DNA of 64,000 bases, taken from the NCBI GenBank assembly GCA_050251195.1, contig JBFWNG010000005.1:62001-126000 (forward strand), in the 5' to 3' direction. Numbering within the stretch: the stretch's first letter is position 1; each line of letters opens with the position of its first letter. The stretch is from JBFWNG01 sp050251195 (lineage in GTDB: Bacteria; Bdellovibrionota_B; Oligoflexia; Oligoflexales; Oligoflexaceae). A model generated the notes under the pieces. The model ran no database searches. It was not told the DNA's origin and was given only the letters and a program-made list of their open reading frames with translations. A program made the translations under genes and the position numbers. Shown here piece after piece: positions 33,237-43,037 of this stretch.

Positions 33237-34313
33237 ATGAAATTTATCGCATCTGCCCTTCCTCGCTTCTCAGAAAAATTGTTGAGCGGCGTATTATCGT
33301 GTCTTTTGCTTGTTTCGTGTGTGACGAAGTCAAGCGAATCCGAAAGCATGGACGCAAGTGCTCAGATAAAAACTGTCAGGGTGTTTTCTAGTGCTCGCAT
33401 CGACGTTGACAACCGAGATGTGTTTAAGACAGTTGCCTTCCCGCCATTGACGGAAGATTTTTCTCAGATCGAACTCGAGCTCACCCTTGGATGTCCCGAC
33501 AATCTTTGCGATTGGTGGGACCGACCCGGCGCCATAAGCATCGTTACCGACGACCAACATCCCCAAAAAGAAATTGAGATCCTTCGCTTCATGACTCCAT
33601 ACCGCGTAGGCGGAACCTGGTCGATTGACGTTACTCATTTAAGGCCAATACTCAAGGACAGCGTTAAGTTCAAGGTTCACATAACAACAGGAGTGAAAGA
33701 AGGGCATGAGAACGGCAACGGCTGGCTCGTCTCTGTTAAGACAAAAATGAAGCGCGGCACTCCCGAGAGTCGTCCTATTGCGGTGGTGCCGATGATACCA
33801 AGTCAGTTTGTGGAATATGGAAATCCCTTGGCAGGTTCATCGATACATAGGATTGTAGGGGTCCCTCCTGGCGTTGCGTTTAGCAAGGCGCGTGCTTTTA
33901 CGACTATCACTGGCCATGGTCAAGGCAACAGGTTTAACTGTGCTGAATTCTGTGACCGAAAGCATTACATATCCATTGGAAACCAAACAGCCGAAACACG
34001 GATTGCTCGTTTTGATTGCAAAAATAATCCCATAAATAACCAGTATGGGAACTGGGAAGGAGATAGAGAGGGTGGATGGTGTCCCGGAGACATCGTCAAA
34101 CCCTGGACTGTGGATATACAAGACGGCCTTATTGGGGCAGGTGGGGCATTCCAATTCAAGTATTTCCCTGAGCCTTACCACAATACCTGCCGGCCGGGCG
34201 TTGGCAACTGCACGGGATGCGCTCAGAAAGAAAACCCAACATGTGAATTTAATGGCGGCACGCACACGCTGCCGCGCTGGTGGGTATCGTCCTATCTTGT
34301 GCTGTACGAATGA
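33237..34313 (+). CDS. PNGase F-like lipoprotein
   Basis: A 358-residue predicted lipoprotein (signal ending LLLVSC) resembling peptide-N-glycosidase F, which removes N-glycans from asparagine. The N-terminal jelly roll contains CDWWDRPGAISIV, matching the segment with the catalytic Asp of PNGase F (WDR). The second jelly roll has ITGHGQGNRFNCAEFCDRKHYI, NNQYGNWEGDREGGWCPGDIVKPW and several Cys. AAGAGG sits just before the ATG at 33237; the in-frame ATG at 33222 has no site. It may process host or prey glycoproteins. Confidence 0.78.
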   Translation: MKFIASALPRFSEKLLSGVLSCLLLVSCVTKSSESESMDASAQIKTVRVFSSARIDVDNRDVFKTVAFPPLTEDFSQIELELTLGCPDNLCDWWDRPGAISIVTDDQHPQKEIEILRFMTPYRVGGTWSIDVTHLRPILKDSVKFKVHITTGVKEGHENGNGWLVSVKTKMKRGTPESRPIAVVPMIPSQFVEYGNPLAGSSIHRIVGVPPGVAFSKARAFTTITGHGQGNRFNCAEFCDRKHYISIGNQTAETRIARFDCKNNPINNQYGNWEGDREGGWCPGDIVKPWTVDIQDGLIGAGGAFQFKYFPEPYHNTCRPGVGNCTGCAQKENPTCEFNGGTHTLPRWWVSSYLVLYE

Positions 34314-34425
34314 TCTGACAGCGTAACACCTCTTCTCGACTGCGGATTGAGTGCGGCAGACCTTTCCCATTCCTCGGCAACTCTTACCCCTCATTTCGGC
34401 ATTGAAAGCGTGATATGCTGCTCAT

Positions 34426-36465
34426 ATGCCCAACATTTTTGACATCTCGATGTTTATGCCCCACGGGCACTGCTATTTGTGGCAGCCAGGCCTCTTGTGG
34501 TTGCACGTCATATCGAACTCCATTGTAACGTTTGCTTATCTTTCTATTCCAGCGGCTCTTCTCGTCCTCCTGCGCAACCGCAGGGACATCGAGTTTCAAT
34601 GGATTTATGTGCTCTTCGCCGCATTTATATTGCTCTGCGGCTCAACACATTTGATGGACATAGTTACTGTTTGGATTCCGACGTACTGGCTCGACGGTGG
34701 TCTTCGAGCTTTAACGGCAGGTGTGTCAGTTTTCACTGCAATAGAGCTTTGGCGCCTGTTGCCGCGGGCGGCGGCACTGCCTAGTACGAAGCAGTTAGCC
34801 CAAATCAATCAAGATTTAAAGCAACAAATCGAGGTTAGGATACGCTCTGAACAGAAGCTTCATGATCTCCATCTCAATCTTGAAAAGATCGTCGATGACC
34901 GGACGAAGGAATTGGAAGCCGCGAATGCCGCATTGAAGGCAGAGATTGAAGAGAGAAAGGTTACCGAAGAAAAACTTCGTGAACAACGCGAATGGTTCGG
35001 CGCAACCCTTTCGAGCGTCGGCGACGGCGTGATTGCTACCAATGCTCGTGGCCAGATCGAGTTCATAAACCCCGTTGCACAGTCAATGACCGGATGGCAG
35101 GAAAGCCATGCAATCGGTAAACAACTTTCAGATATTTTTGATATCAGAAACGATGAGACCGGCGAAAAAATTGAGGTTCCCCATTTCATTGTTCCGGACG
35201 ACGGGGCTGTCGTCGGTCTCGCTAATAACACCATCTTATATTCCCGAAACGGTGGTGAATTTTACATCGAGATCACTCTCGCTCCGATAAGAGCTTCGGA
35301 AGAGAAGCTTGTGGGGCAGCTACTGATTTTCCACGACATTGCGGAGCACCGAAAATCGAAAGTACTCGAGTCGCGCCTTGCTGCGTTGGTCGAGTCGTCA
35401 ACGGACGCGATAATCGGCACAGACCTCGCTGGGACCATTACCAGCTGGAACGCAGGCGCGAAGGGGACTTTTGGATATACCGTGGACGAAGTGAGGGGCA
35501 AGCCTATTTCGATATTGTCCCCTCAGGAGCAGGAAGGCGATCTTACGACCGTTTTGAGCAATATCAGAGCGGGTAAGAAGGTAGAGGCCTACGATACGGA
35601 ACGGATTCGAAAGGACGGGCGCCGGATATTTGTTTCTCTTTCCATATCGCCGATTATCGACCAACGGGGTCTTGTTATCGGGAGCTCCGAGGTTGTCAGG
35701 GATATATCCGACAAGAAAGTTGTCGAACAACACCGCAAGGAATATGAACGCAAGATTGAGAACGCGAACCGCGAATTGATGCGTTCCAACGAGGATCTTG
35801 AGCAGTTCTCCTATCTGGCTTCCCATGACTTGCAAGAGCCCCTCCGTAAACTTTCAAGTTTCAGCCAACTTCTTGCCGAAGAATACAGTGTGAAGCTCGA
35901 CGGCGACGCTTTGGAATATCTTGGCTTCATTAGCGACGGCGCCATGCGAATGCAAAGGCTTATTGACGATTTGCTCGAACTTTCTCGAGCCGGAGCGACG
36001 GATCAGCGCAAGAAGCACATTTCGTTGGAACCAATCTTGACGGAGGTCTTGAACAATCTCGAATTACAAATTTCTGAACAAGGAGCTACCATAACCGTAG
36101 AAGGTCTTCCCACTATCCATGCTGACTCTTCGGATATGATTAGGTTGTTTCAGAATTTGATAGTCAATGCTCTTAAATATCGCTCCGAGGATCCTCCGGT
36201 CGTTTCGATATCCTGCAAAAGAGAGTTGTCGGATTGGGTCTTTTGCGTTCGCGACAACGGTATAGGTATTGACCCCAAGTATTTGGAAAACATCTTCATC
36301 ATCTTCAAGCGCCTGCACGGTCATAAGAAGTATCCCGGAACGGGTGTCGGTTTGGCCATTTGCAAGAAGATCGTGGAGAGATCCGGCGGTCGCATTTGGG
36401 CGGAATCATCCGGCCATGGCGGTACCTCCTTCTTTTTTACTTGGCCAATAAAGGATCGCGATTAG
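34426..36465 (+). CDS. Ethylene-receptor-like sensor histidine kinase with two PAS domains
   Basis: A 679-residue sensor kinase. The N-terminal three-helix membrane domain resembles the ETR1 ethylene-binding domain: GHCYLWQPGLLWLHVISNSIV, PAALLVLLRNRRDIEFQW and FILLCGSTHLMDIVTVW, with the copper-ligand pair Cys71 and His75 spaced as in ETR1 (C65/H69). A coiled coil (about 120-185) follows, then PAS 1 (190-305), PAS 2 (315-430), a HisKA domain with phospho-His467 in FSYLASHDLQEPLRKL, and a HATPase domain (VRDNGIGID, GTGVGLAICKKIV). The receiver gene begins one base after its stop, a typical kinase-receiver pair. Small-ligand or metal sensing is inferred from the motif. Confidence 0.9.
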   Translation: MPNIFDISMFMPHGHCYLWQPGLLWLHVISNSIVTFAYLSIPAALLVLLRNRRDIEFQWIYVLFAAFILLCGSTHLMDIVTVWIPTYWLDGGLRALTAGVSVFTAIELWRLLPRAAALPSTKQLAQINQDLKQQIEVRIRSEQKLHDLHLNLEKIVDDRTKELEAANAALKAEIEERKVTEEKLREQREWFGATLSSVGDGVIATNARGQIEFINPVAQSMTGWQESHAIGKQLSDIFDIRNDETGEKIEVPHFIVPDDGAVVGLANNTILYSRNGGEFYIEITLAPIRASEEKLVGQLLIFHDIAEHRKSKVLESRLAALVESSTDAIIGTDLAGTITSWNAGAKGTFGYTVDEVRGKPISILSPQEQEGDLTTVLSNIRAGKKVEAYDTERIRKDGRRIFVSLSISPIIDQRGLVIGSSEVVRDISDKKVVEQHRKEYERKIENANRELMRSNEDLEQFSYLASHDLQEPLRKLSSFSQLLAEEYSVKLDGDALEYLGFISDGAMRMQRLIDDLLELSRAGATDQRKKHISLEPILTEVLNNLELQISEQGATITVEGLPTIHADSSDMIRLFQNLIVNALKYRSEDPPVVSISCKRELSDWVFCVRDNGIGIDPKYLENIFIIFKRLHGHKKYPGTGVGLAICKKIVERSGGRIWAESSGHGGTSFFFTWPIKDRD

Positions 36466-36466
36466 T

Positions 36467-36913
36467 ATGCCCAACACCATCAAGAAAACATCAAGATCTA
36501 TCTTGCTTGTTGACGACGACGTCAGCGATAAGGTCCTCATTCAAAAGATTTTGAAAGAGTGCGATAGCAAAATTACTCTGCATCACGTTGAAGACGGAGA
36601 AAAGGCCATGCGTTTTCTGCGCCAGAAGGACCCATATCAAGACGTCGAACGACCTGACCTGGTACTCCTCGACCTCAATTTGCCACGAAAAGAGGGCGGT
36701 GAGGTGCTGTTAGAAATCCGTTCCGATCCCGACCTCACCGCCCTCCCGGTGGTCATACTGTCTACCTCTAAGGCTCCAGCTGACATCCGCAACTGCTATG
36801 CGCTACATGCCAATGCCTTTGTTTCCAAACCCGGAGACCTCAACCAATTCCGTTCCGCGGTCGAAGGACTTCATTCCTTTTGGTTCTCCGTCGCAAAGCT
36901 CCCATCGGATTGA
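36467..36913 (+). CDS. Rcp1-like single-domain response regulator
   Basis: A 148-residue receiver with no output domain. The acidic pair is in ILLVDDD, the phospho-acceptor is Asp69 (DLVLLDLNLPRKEGGE), then STSKAP and the conserved Lys in FVSKPGDLNQF. The length and NLPRKEG variant fit Rcp1-type partners of phytochrome-like kinases. It lies one base after the ETR1-like kinase and should be its direct target. Its last 74 bases overlap the end of the next gene on the other strand. Confidence 0.92.
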   Translation: MPNTIKKTSRSILLVDDDVSDKVLIQKILKECDSKITLHHVEDGEKAMRFLRQKDPYQDVERPDLVLLDLNLPRKEGGEVLLEIRSDPDLTALPVVILSTSKAPADIRNCYALHANAFVSKPGDLNQFRSAVEGLHSFWFSVAKLPSD

Positions 36914-37298
36914 GACCACCAGCTTCTGACCTCATGTCAACAGCAGCAGACAAAATACGCTCGGGACCTAGCTTCTTGTGCATAAACTGTCGTACCCCCC
37001 CATCCATTATGTTTTCATCCGTGCGCGTCGTTCCGCTAATCAGGAGCATGGGCATGCGATTAAAGAATGCCCCTAAGTAATTGCCGATTTCTACGCCGTT
37101 CATAGCTCCTAGATCATAGTCGACAATAGCCACATCATAGTTACCTAGGAGAGCCACAAACCCCAACTCCTCTAGAGACGCATAGTAATCGAGTTCGATC
37201 TGAAACTTTGACGCATAGTGTTGCATGACGTAACCAAATGACCTGTCATCGTCGATCAAAACTATCCGTCCGGTTTTTGATCTTGCTGCTGTTGACAT
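36840..37298 (-). CDS. Single-domain response regulator
   Basis: A 152-residue protein with a receiver domain (residues 10-125): IVLIDDDRSFG, phospho-acceptor Asp60 in DVAIVDYDLGAMNGVE, LISGTTR and the Lys-containing HKKLGPERI. A basic tail of about 27 residues (ALRRRTKRNEVLRPRNG) follows and lies opposite the end of the neighbouring receiver gene. AGGAGGAG sits just before the ATG. It may be cotranscribed with the hybrid-kinase gene upstream on the same strand. Confidence 0.87.
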   Translation of the reverse strand: MSTAARSKTGRIVLIDDDRSFGYVMQHYASKFQIELDYYASLEELGFVALLGNYDVAIVDYDLGAMNGVEIGNYLGAFFNRMPMLLISGTTRTDENIMDGGVRQFMHKKLGPERILSAAVDMRSEAGGLNPMGALRRRTKRNEVLRPRNGIG

Positions 37299-37486
37299 AA
37301 CTCCTCCTTATACTGGGGCTAGAGAGTCATCTCTTGCCCTATATAATATATCGCTAATGCCTCGTCGTTTCTTGAGGCCCTGGGGAGGACTAGGTTGCGG
37401 CTTGCTGACTATAAGCCTCTGATTTGTATGGTGTAAATGATACTCGTTACGATCAAATCTGGCGAAAAAGTATGTTTTGGAAGGGT

Positions 37487-39919
37487 CTAAGCTTTACGAC
37501 TTTGCCAGTTACGGCTGTTGGTGGACTTGTAGTTGTTGAGCAAATCATTTTTGGCGTTCGCAAATTGACTCGCCAAGCGCGTCTCCAACTCCTTGGCCTT
37601 GTCCATATGGTTCTCTTGAGCATGCCGTTCTATAGCCTCGCAGGTGGCGGCGAGTTCGCGAGCGCCTATATTGAGGCATGTACCTTTGAGCTTGTGTGCA
37701 TGGCGCGTCAAGTCTTTGGAGTTTTCGGCGCTGATCGAAGAAGCAATATTGGCAATCAGGGGTGGAGCGAACTCTAAAAACATCTCAATGAGTTTGTCGA
37801 CGAATTCCATTGTGGAGGGATCGTTCGGATCCAGGCCGCTGAAAAATTCGTTGATCACCTTGGAGTCGATAGGAGAATTTCCTCCGGTAAAATCCGAATG
37901 ACTAAGCCACCGCTCGAAGGCCGTCCTCAAGTCATCCAGAACAATGGGTTTGACAAGCACGGCGTCCATGCCTGCTTCGAGGCACTTAACGGAGTAATCC
38001 GGTAGGGCATTTGCCGTGAGCGCGATGATGGGTATGTCCTTTTTCGCAAGATCTAAACCTCTGATGGACATCGTCGCATCAAACCCGTCCATTTCGGGCA
38101 TTTGACAGTCCATTAGGATCAGAGCATAGGATCCGCGCTCAATTGCATCGACCGCTTCTCTTCCGTTGCTTACCATGTCTGATTCATATCCAAGCCGTGC
38201 AACCATCTTAGCCGCTACTTGCTGGTTGATAGCGCTGTCGTCAGCAATGAGGACCCTGCGGCGGGATTTGAAATCCTTAGGCGTGTCCCGCTTATTGCTG
38301 ATGACGATTTCATTTTGCTTTTGCACTTGCTGACGTACTTGCTCGCTCATGAATATTTGAGCAATCTGCTCGTACAATGCCGACTGCTTCAAGGGCATTT
38401 TCAATCCATAGACATTAGGGATATTGCTAAACGAGTCGGCAGACCCGGCGGTAGGCGGAAGCAATACCAGGACTGGTATAGCTCTGCTTCCTGATTTGCG
38501 TCGGATGTCTTTGAGCCAGATATAGCCGGAATCTCCATCGAGTGTCGAAGTCCCGTCCAATAGAATGAGATCGAAATTTTCTCCTTCACTTTCGGCAGCC
38601 AAAAAATGCGTACGCGCATCGTCTCCGTTTTTGACGACTTCGGATCGCAACCCTCGGAGACGTAGTTGTTCTCTTAAAATATTGGCTTTGTTATCACTAT
38701 CAAAAACCATCAAGACTCTCTTGTCCCGCAGGTCTTCACGCGCTCGTTTCGCCGTTGCCAGCCTTTCTAACTTCACGGTGTACCAGAACAATGACCCTTT
38801 CCCAACCTGGCTGTCGACACCTATCTGCCCGCCCATCATTTCAACAAGTCGCTTACAGATCGCTAGTCCGAGGCCCGTGCCGCTCATTGGCTTTGACGAA
38901 GAATCTTTGACCTGGTTAAAGGGCTGGAACAAGTTTTGACGATTCTCGGAGCTTATGCCGCAACCGGTATCTTGGATTTCGATGAGTATTTCAACGCAAT
39001 TCTTTTCCGCTCCAGCATCAGGAGAATCGACCAACTTCACATGAACAATGACCTCACCGGTTTCAGTAAATTTTAGGGCATTGTTTATCAGGTTCCCTAA
39101 AATTTGTCGCAGGCGCGAAGCGTCACCTATGAGCGCCGCGGGCAGTGTTGGATGAATAATGTTGCCTAAGGTTAGACCCTTCGTGTAGGCCATTTCCGCA
39201 TAGAGATCCAGAGTCTCCTCTATTACCTGACGGATGTTGAACACTCCCGATTCCAGCTGCACTTTGCCGGCTTCTACTTTCGAGAGATCCAGAATGTCGT
39301 TGATAATGTTCATGAGAACCTGACACGATTTACGGATCGTGCTTACGTATTGACTCTGTTCAGGCGACAGATCCGTCTCAGCTAGCAAGCTGGTCATTCC
39401 TATGACCCCGTTCATAGGAGTCCGTATCTCGTGGCTCATATGAGCGAGGAAATCAGACTTATGTTGGGAGGCAACTCGTGCGGCTTCCTGATTAGCCAGG
39501 GCTTGCCGCAGAAGTGACGAGCGTCCTATGGCATAGGACACAGTTTTGAGAATATTGTGCTTCCTGAGTTCTGTTTTGGGCAGATAATCCTGAGCACCTG
39601 CCTTGACTGCGTTGATTGCTATGAACTCGTTGTTTACCCCGCTCAGAATGATGACCGGAATGTTGGGGTGTTTCGCGTGCAGTTTGTTAAAGGTTTCCAG
39701 CCCGTGACTATCCGAAACGTTGAGGTCCATTAGGATAGCGTCAAATTCCGCGTTTTCGAGAATTTTTAGAGCTCCTCCGATACTGTCAATAGCTTCCAGA
39801 TAAATGTGATCAAAGTATAGATTCTCCCCCGCAAGTTGACGCTGCAACAGCAGTACGTCCGCGGAGTCATCCTCGATAGCGAGCAATTTTACGTTGCTAG
39901 GTCTTTTCTGAAAATCCAA
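37487..39919 (-). CDS. Hybrid sensor kinase REC-HisKA-HATPase-REC-REC-Hpt (BarA-like core)
   Basis: An 810-residue cytoplasmic hybrid kinase. A receiver at residues 9-130 (Asp65 in AILMDLNVSD) precedes HisKA (His163 in FLAHMSHEIRTPMNG) and HATPase (DTGCGIS, GTGLGLAICKRLV), then a degenerate receiver (about 400-530), a full receiver (about 550-670, LILMDCQMPEMDG) and an Hpt domain near the end (RHAHKLKGTCLNIGA). There is no membrane segment; the N-terminal receiver suggests input from another kinase. The start is a TTG with GGAGG seven bases upstream. The full phosphorelay in one protein is like BarA or ArcB. Confidence 0.93.
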   Translation of the reverse strand: MDFQKRPSNVKLLAIEDDSADVLLLQRQLAGENLYFDHIYLEAIDSIGGALKILENAEFDAILMDLNVSDSHGLETFNKLHAKHPNIPVIILSGVNNEFIAINAVKAGAQDYLPKTELRKHNILKTVSYAIGRSSLLRQALANQEAARVASQHKSDFLAHMSHEIRTPMNGVIGMTSLLAETDLSPEQSQYVSTIRKSCQVLMNIINDILDLSKVEAGKVQLESGVFNIRQVIEETLDLYAEMAYTKGLTLGNIIHPTLPAALIGDASRLRQILGNLINNALKFTETGEVIVHVKLVDSPDAGAEKNCVEILIEIQDTGCGISSENRQNLFQPFNQVKDSSSKPMSGTGLGLAICKRLVEMMGGQIGVDSQVGKGSLFWYTVKLERLATAKRAREDLRDKRVLMVFDSDNKANILREQLRLRGLRSEVVKNGDDARTHFLAAESEGENFDLILLDGTSTLDGDSGYIWLKDIRRKSGSRAIPVLVLLPPTAGSADSFSNIPNVYGLKMPLKQSALYEQIAQIFMSEQVRQQVQKQNEIVISNKRDTPKDFKSRRRVLIADDSAINQQVAAKMVARLGYESDMVSNGREAVDAIERGSYALILMDCQMPEMDGFDATMSIRGLDLAKKDIPIIALTANALPDYSVKCLEAGMDAVLVKPIVLDDLRTAFERWLSHSDFTGGNSPIDSKVINEFFSGLDPNDPSTMEFVDKLIEMFLEFAPPLIANIASSISAENSKDLTRHAHKLKGTCLNIGARELAATCEAIERHAQENHMDKAKELETRLASQFANAKNDLLNNYKSTNSRNWQSRKA

Positions 39920-40100
39920 TTTCTTGCCTCCAAGGGAAGTCCCTCATCTCTCTATAAAGAGATCGGCACCCCTCTAAGTAAAAATAAAGAGACAGCCTTC
40001 AAGGGTACGTAAAGACTGGCAAAATAAGACAAATTAAAATCGTCCGCAAAAATCCCGAGGAGATATTTAAGGAGACCTTCTATTTGCGGGGAGTATCGAT

Positions 40101-40832
40101 ATGGCGCTATTAGAGCGCGAACGCTACACGATCACGTTGGATGATGATCCGACCGTGCACCTCATTATCCAACAAGCAACCGGAATCACCTCCTTGCCGT
40201 TCACGTCGGCAGATGCTCTCATAGCGAGGACCGATCACTACTCTCCAGTGGCGGTATTTATCGATATCTTTCTTGCCGAGGACGTCAACGGCCTGGAGGT
40301 GATACCTGAGATCCGAAAAAGATGGGATTGCCCGATCATAGTCATAACGGCTAACGCCGCCGTTCATCATATCGGTCAAGCGCTTGCTCTCGGCGCTCAC
40401 GATTTTCTAGTCAAACCCTTTCAACGACACGAGTTGCAAGCTCGCTTATTGGCCCGCATAGGCGAGGCTGCGGAACGCGCTGGAAAGTCCGATATATTTA
40501 TTGGGGACGTTATATGGACCCCCAAACGACGCCTCTTACAAAGGAAGAATCAAGAGTGCGCCTTGACGCCATATGAGGCACTGATTTTCGAAACGCTTGT
40601 GCATGCGAACGGTATGGTCATGAGCAAGGGCGAACTGATGGCCAAAGTATGGGGAAACATTAAAGTCAACGAAGGCGCTCTCGACAAAAAGATCTTTCTT
40701 ATTCGAAAATCTCTTCGTTATCTTGGTTCTAGCCTCGAAATCCGTGCGGAATACGGCAAAGGCCTCTACCTCTTTGTGCCTAAGAAGAAGCAGAAACCTT
40801 TCATAGGCCCAGTCTTAAAAACCGTCTCCTGA
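40101..40832 (+). CDS. OmpR-family response regulator
   Basis: A 243-residue regulator. The receiver spans residues 8-125 (LDDD, phospho-Asp55 in VAVFIDIFLAEDVNGLE, ITANA, VKPF) and is followed by a winged-helix OmpR/PhoB DNA-binding domain (about 132-230: LTPYEALIFETLVHANGMVMSKGELMAKVWG...EYGKGLYLF). GGAG precedes the ATG. It diverges from the hybrid-kinase gene with a gap of about 180 bases, so the pair may form one signalling path. Confidence 0.93.
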   Translation: MALLERERYTITLDDDPTVHLIIQQATGITSLPFTSADALIARTDHYSPVAVFIDIFLAEDVNGLEVIPEIRKRWDCPIIVITANAAVHHIGQALALGAHDFLVKPFQRHELQARLLARIGEAAERAGKSDIFIGDVIWTPKRRLLQRKNQECALTPYEALIFETLVHANGMVMSKGELMAKVWGNIKVNEGALDKKIFLIRKSLRYLGSSLEIRAEYGKGLYLFVPKKKQKPFIGPVLKTVS

Positions 40833-40974
40833 TCTAAAAAAATTCCAAAAAAAACAGATATATTGCCGTTGCAAGTCCCGAATGCCATGCGTCTTTTTGA
40901 TGGTGTTTCATTTCCGCCCGGTGGGGGCCGATAAGTTCAAAGAGCTAGTGAAACGTCAACAAGGGGACAAAGCC

Positions 40975-41340
40975 ATGAAAACAAACCTCATTTGCCTTGC
41001 TAGTTTTCTGTTGGTTATCGGTTGCGGATCGAGCACCTTTCAAAAGAAAGAAAGCAGAACATCCGGAACTGACAGCACAGCCTCTTCCGGCAATTTAGAA
41101 AATGGAAAAGACGATGGTACACTAAGTGAAGAAGATAGTAAGACCGACGAGAACAAAACAGCCGAAAATAGTGAAGTTGACGCTCTTTGCGCTCGAATGG
41201 ATCCTGCAGCAACTGCGCTAAAAGGCGGAGACGGCTCTGAAAGCAAACTAGAGATCAAATGCGAGTATCGCTCAAAAACCGAAGACGGTCAGGTCGAAGA
41301 GCGTGAAAAATTCGAACAAAAAGAAGAAACGAAGAACTAA
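40975..41340 (+). CDS. Small acidic hypothetical lipoprotein
   Basis: A 121-residue predicted lipoprotein (MKTNLICLASFLLVIGC). The mature part is Ser/Glu/Lys/Asp-rich and low in complexity, with two Cys, and ends in a charged KFEQKEETKN tail. Probably a disordered surface protein; no family. AGGGGA precedes the ATG at 40975. Confidence 0.65.
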   Translation: MKTNLICLASFLLVIGCGSSTFQKKESRTSGTDSTASSGNLENGKDDGTLSEEDSKTDENKTAENSEVDALCARMDPAATALKGGDGSESKLEIKCEYRSKTEDGQVEEREKFEQKEETKN

Positions 41341-41479
41341 GTTAGAGCACAAACTCACAGGGGGCCGCCCATTGCCCCCAATCTCTCACCATTTACTTTC
41401 TCGAAACTAACCAAGAAATCATTTGCCACCGTTTCTTGTCGCTGCTAGACTTGCGCAAAATTACTATTCGCGAGTCATT

Positions 41480-43033
41480 ATGAAACGACGGACATTCCTC
41501 GCTTCAGGCGTATTAGGTTTGCCTGGGCTTATGTTAACGCGCAATCTTATTGCCAAAGCCTGGGATCAAACGGAGGATCTCGGAGTTGCATCGGGGGAAC
41601 CTACAGCAAGTTCCGTGGTCATTTGGACGTGCGTACCTGCGCAATTCGGTTCTGCCCAAGGCGCCCGGTCATTGGAGGTGACGTGGGAAGTCGCGCTATC
41701 CCAGGACTTTCGGGATATAGTGGCATCGGGAGTTCTGACGGCTTCCGAGGCTTCTGATTACACCGTCAAGACCCAAGTTGAAGGACTTCAACCCTATACC
41801 CGGTATTACTATCGCTTTGCGACGACAACAGGATACAAAAGTGTCGTAGGGATCACGCAGACCATGCCCGACAACGACACTATGATCGACAAACTTCGGT
41901 TTGCTTCTGTTTCCTGCCAGGATTTCACTTTAGGTTACTTCACTGTCTTTCAAGCCATTCTCAACGACCAAGTTGATTTCGTTGTACATTTAGGCGATGC
42001 GATATACGAAAAGAGCGGAGCTGCTTACCAAGGAGGCGCCGTGCGCACGGATAAAATCGGCGGCGGCAAAGCAACGACTTTGGAGCACTATCGACAAAAA
42101 TATCGCCTCTATCTCACAGATCCCTACTACAAGGAATTGCGACGTACCGTTCCAATTATTTGTTTGTCGGATGACCACGAAGTGTTCAACAACTGGGGTG
42201 GGGGAACTCTGGATAGTGCCGGATCCGCAAGAAAGATTGCAGGACTCAGAGCATTTCACGAGTTCATGCCGAGCCCATTTGCGCCTTCAACTGATGCAAC
42301 GCCCACGAAAGTCTTTCGCAAACTTTCTGCAGGTTCACTCGTAGACTTCGTCATAACGGATCAAAGACAATATCGTAACGGGCCGTGCAAGCTCGCCAGT
42401 TTGCCCCCTTGTACACGCGATTCCGGCGATCATACGATGTTGGGTACAGCACAGAGAGATTGGTTTTTCAATACTTTGGGCGAATCTACGGCGCGGTGGC
42501 GAATTCTGCTGAGCGGTCTAGTGACAACGCCCATAGGGTTGACCTTGCCGTTCGGATTGAATTCCAAGGCGCTCGGTGTCTTTAGCAAGCCGGAAGAAAG
42601 CTTTGCCGGAGTCTATTTTAATACTGACAGTTGGGACGGGTATCGGCACGAGAGAAAAGCCATTTGCGACTTTGTGGCGGATAACAACATCAAGAATCTC
42701 ATCATATCGTCAGGCGATATTCATAACTATTACGCGGGAGACCTTCTGAGGGATGAATCCAAAGGGGAAAAGATAGCAACGGAATTCGTCACCGCCAGCA
42801 TAACGTCTAACGGTATCAGCGATCTTGTGGGTCATGACCTCAACGCGATTTTGTCGCCCGTGTTGTTGAAGGTTAATCCCCATCTCAAGTTCTGTAACGT
42901 TACCAGGCACGGGTATACGCGTTTTGAAGTGAGCGAAGCTGGGGTTGACGTCTCATTTGTTGCCGTTGACACAATAAAAAAGCCGACCGCTTCGGCCGGC
43001 TCCATTGCAAACTTTAAAGTCCTGCCCGACTAA
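41480..43033 (+). CDS. phoD: PhoD-family alkaline phosphatase/phosphodiesterase
   Basis: A 517-residue Tat-exported phosphatase (MKRRTFLASGVLGLPGLML). PhoD hydrolyses phosphate mono- and diesters in the periplasm using iron and calcium. Family signatures run in order: VASGEPTASSVVIWT (N-terminal domain), FASVSCQDF, VVHLGDAIYE, CLSDDHEVFNN and ISSGDIHNYY, which carry the metal ligands. A frame extension to 41423 adds residues before the Tat motif and is unlikely. It ends four bases from the converging lipoprotein gene. Confidence 0.9.
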   Translation: MKRRTFLASGVLGLPGLMLTRNLIAKAWDQTEDLGVASGEPTASSVVIWTCVPAQFGSAQGARSLEVTWEVALSQDFRDIVASGVLTASEASDYTVKTQVEGLQPYTRYYYRFATTTGYKSVVGITQTMPDNDTMIDKLRFASVSCQDFTLGYFTVFQAILNDQVDFVVHLGDAIYEKSGAAYQGGAVRTDKIGGGKATTLEHYRQKYRLYLTDPYYKELRRTVPIICLSDDHEVFNNWGGGTLDSAGSARKIAGLRAFHEFMPSPFAPSTDATPTKVFRKLSAGSLVDFVITDQRQYRNGPCKLASLPPCTRDSGDHTMLGTAQRDWFFNTLGESTARWRILLSGLVTTPIGLTLPFGLNSKALGVFSKPEESFAGVYFNTDSWDGYRHERKAICDFVADNNIKNLIISSGDIHNYYAGDLLRDESKGEKIATEFVTASITSNGISDLVGHDLNAILSPVLLKVNPHLKFCNVTRHGYTRFEVSEAGVDVSFVAVDTIKKPTASAGSIANFKVLPD

Positions 43034-43037
43034 GCGT

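Noticed and set aside
41360..41379. Hairpin GGGGGC/GCCCCC after the 40975 gene as terminator
   Set aside because: Stem is GC-rich but has no T run; too weak to list as a feature.
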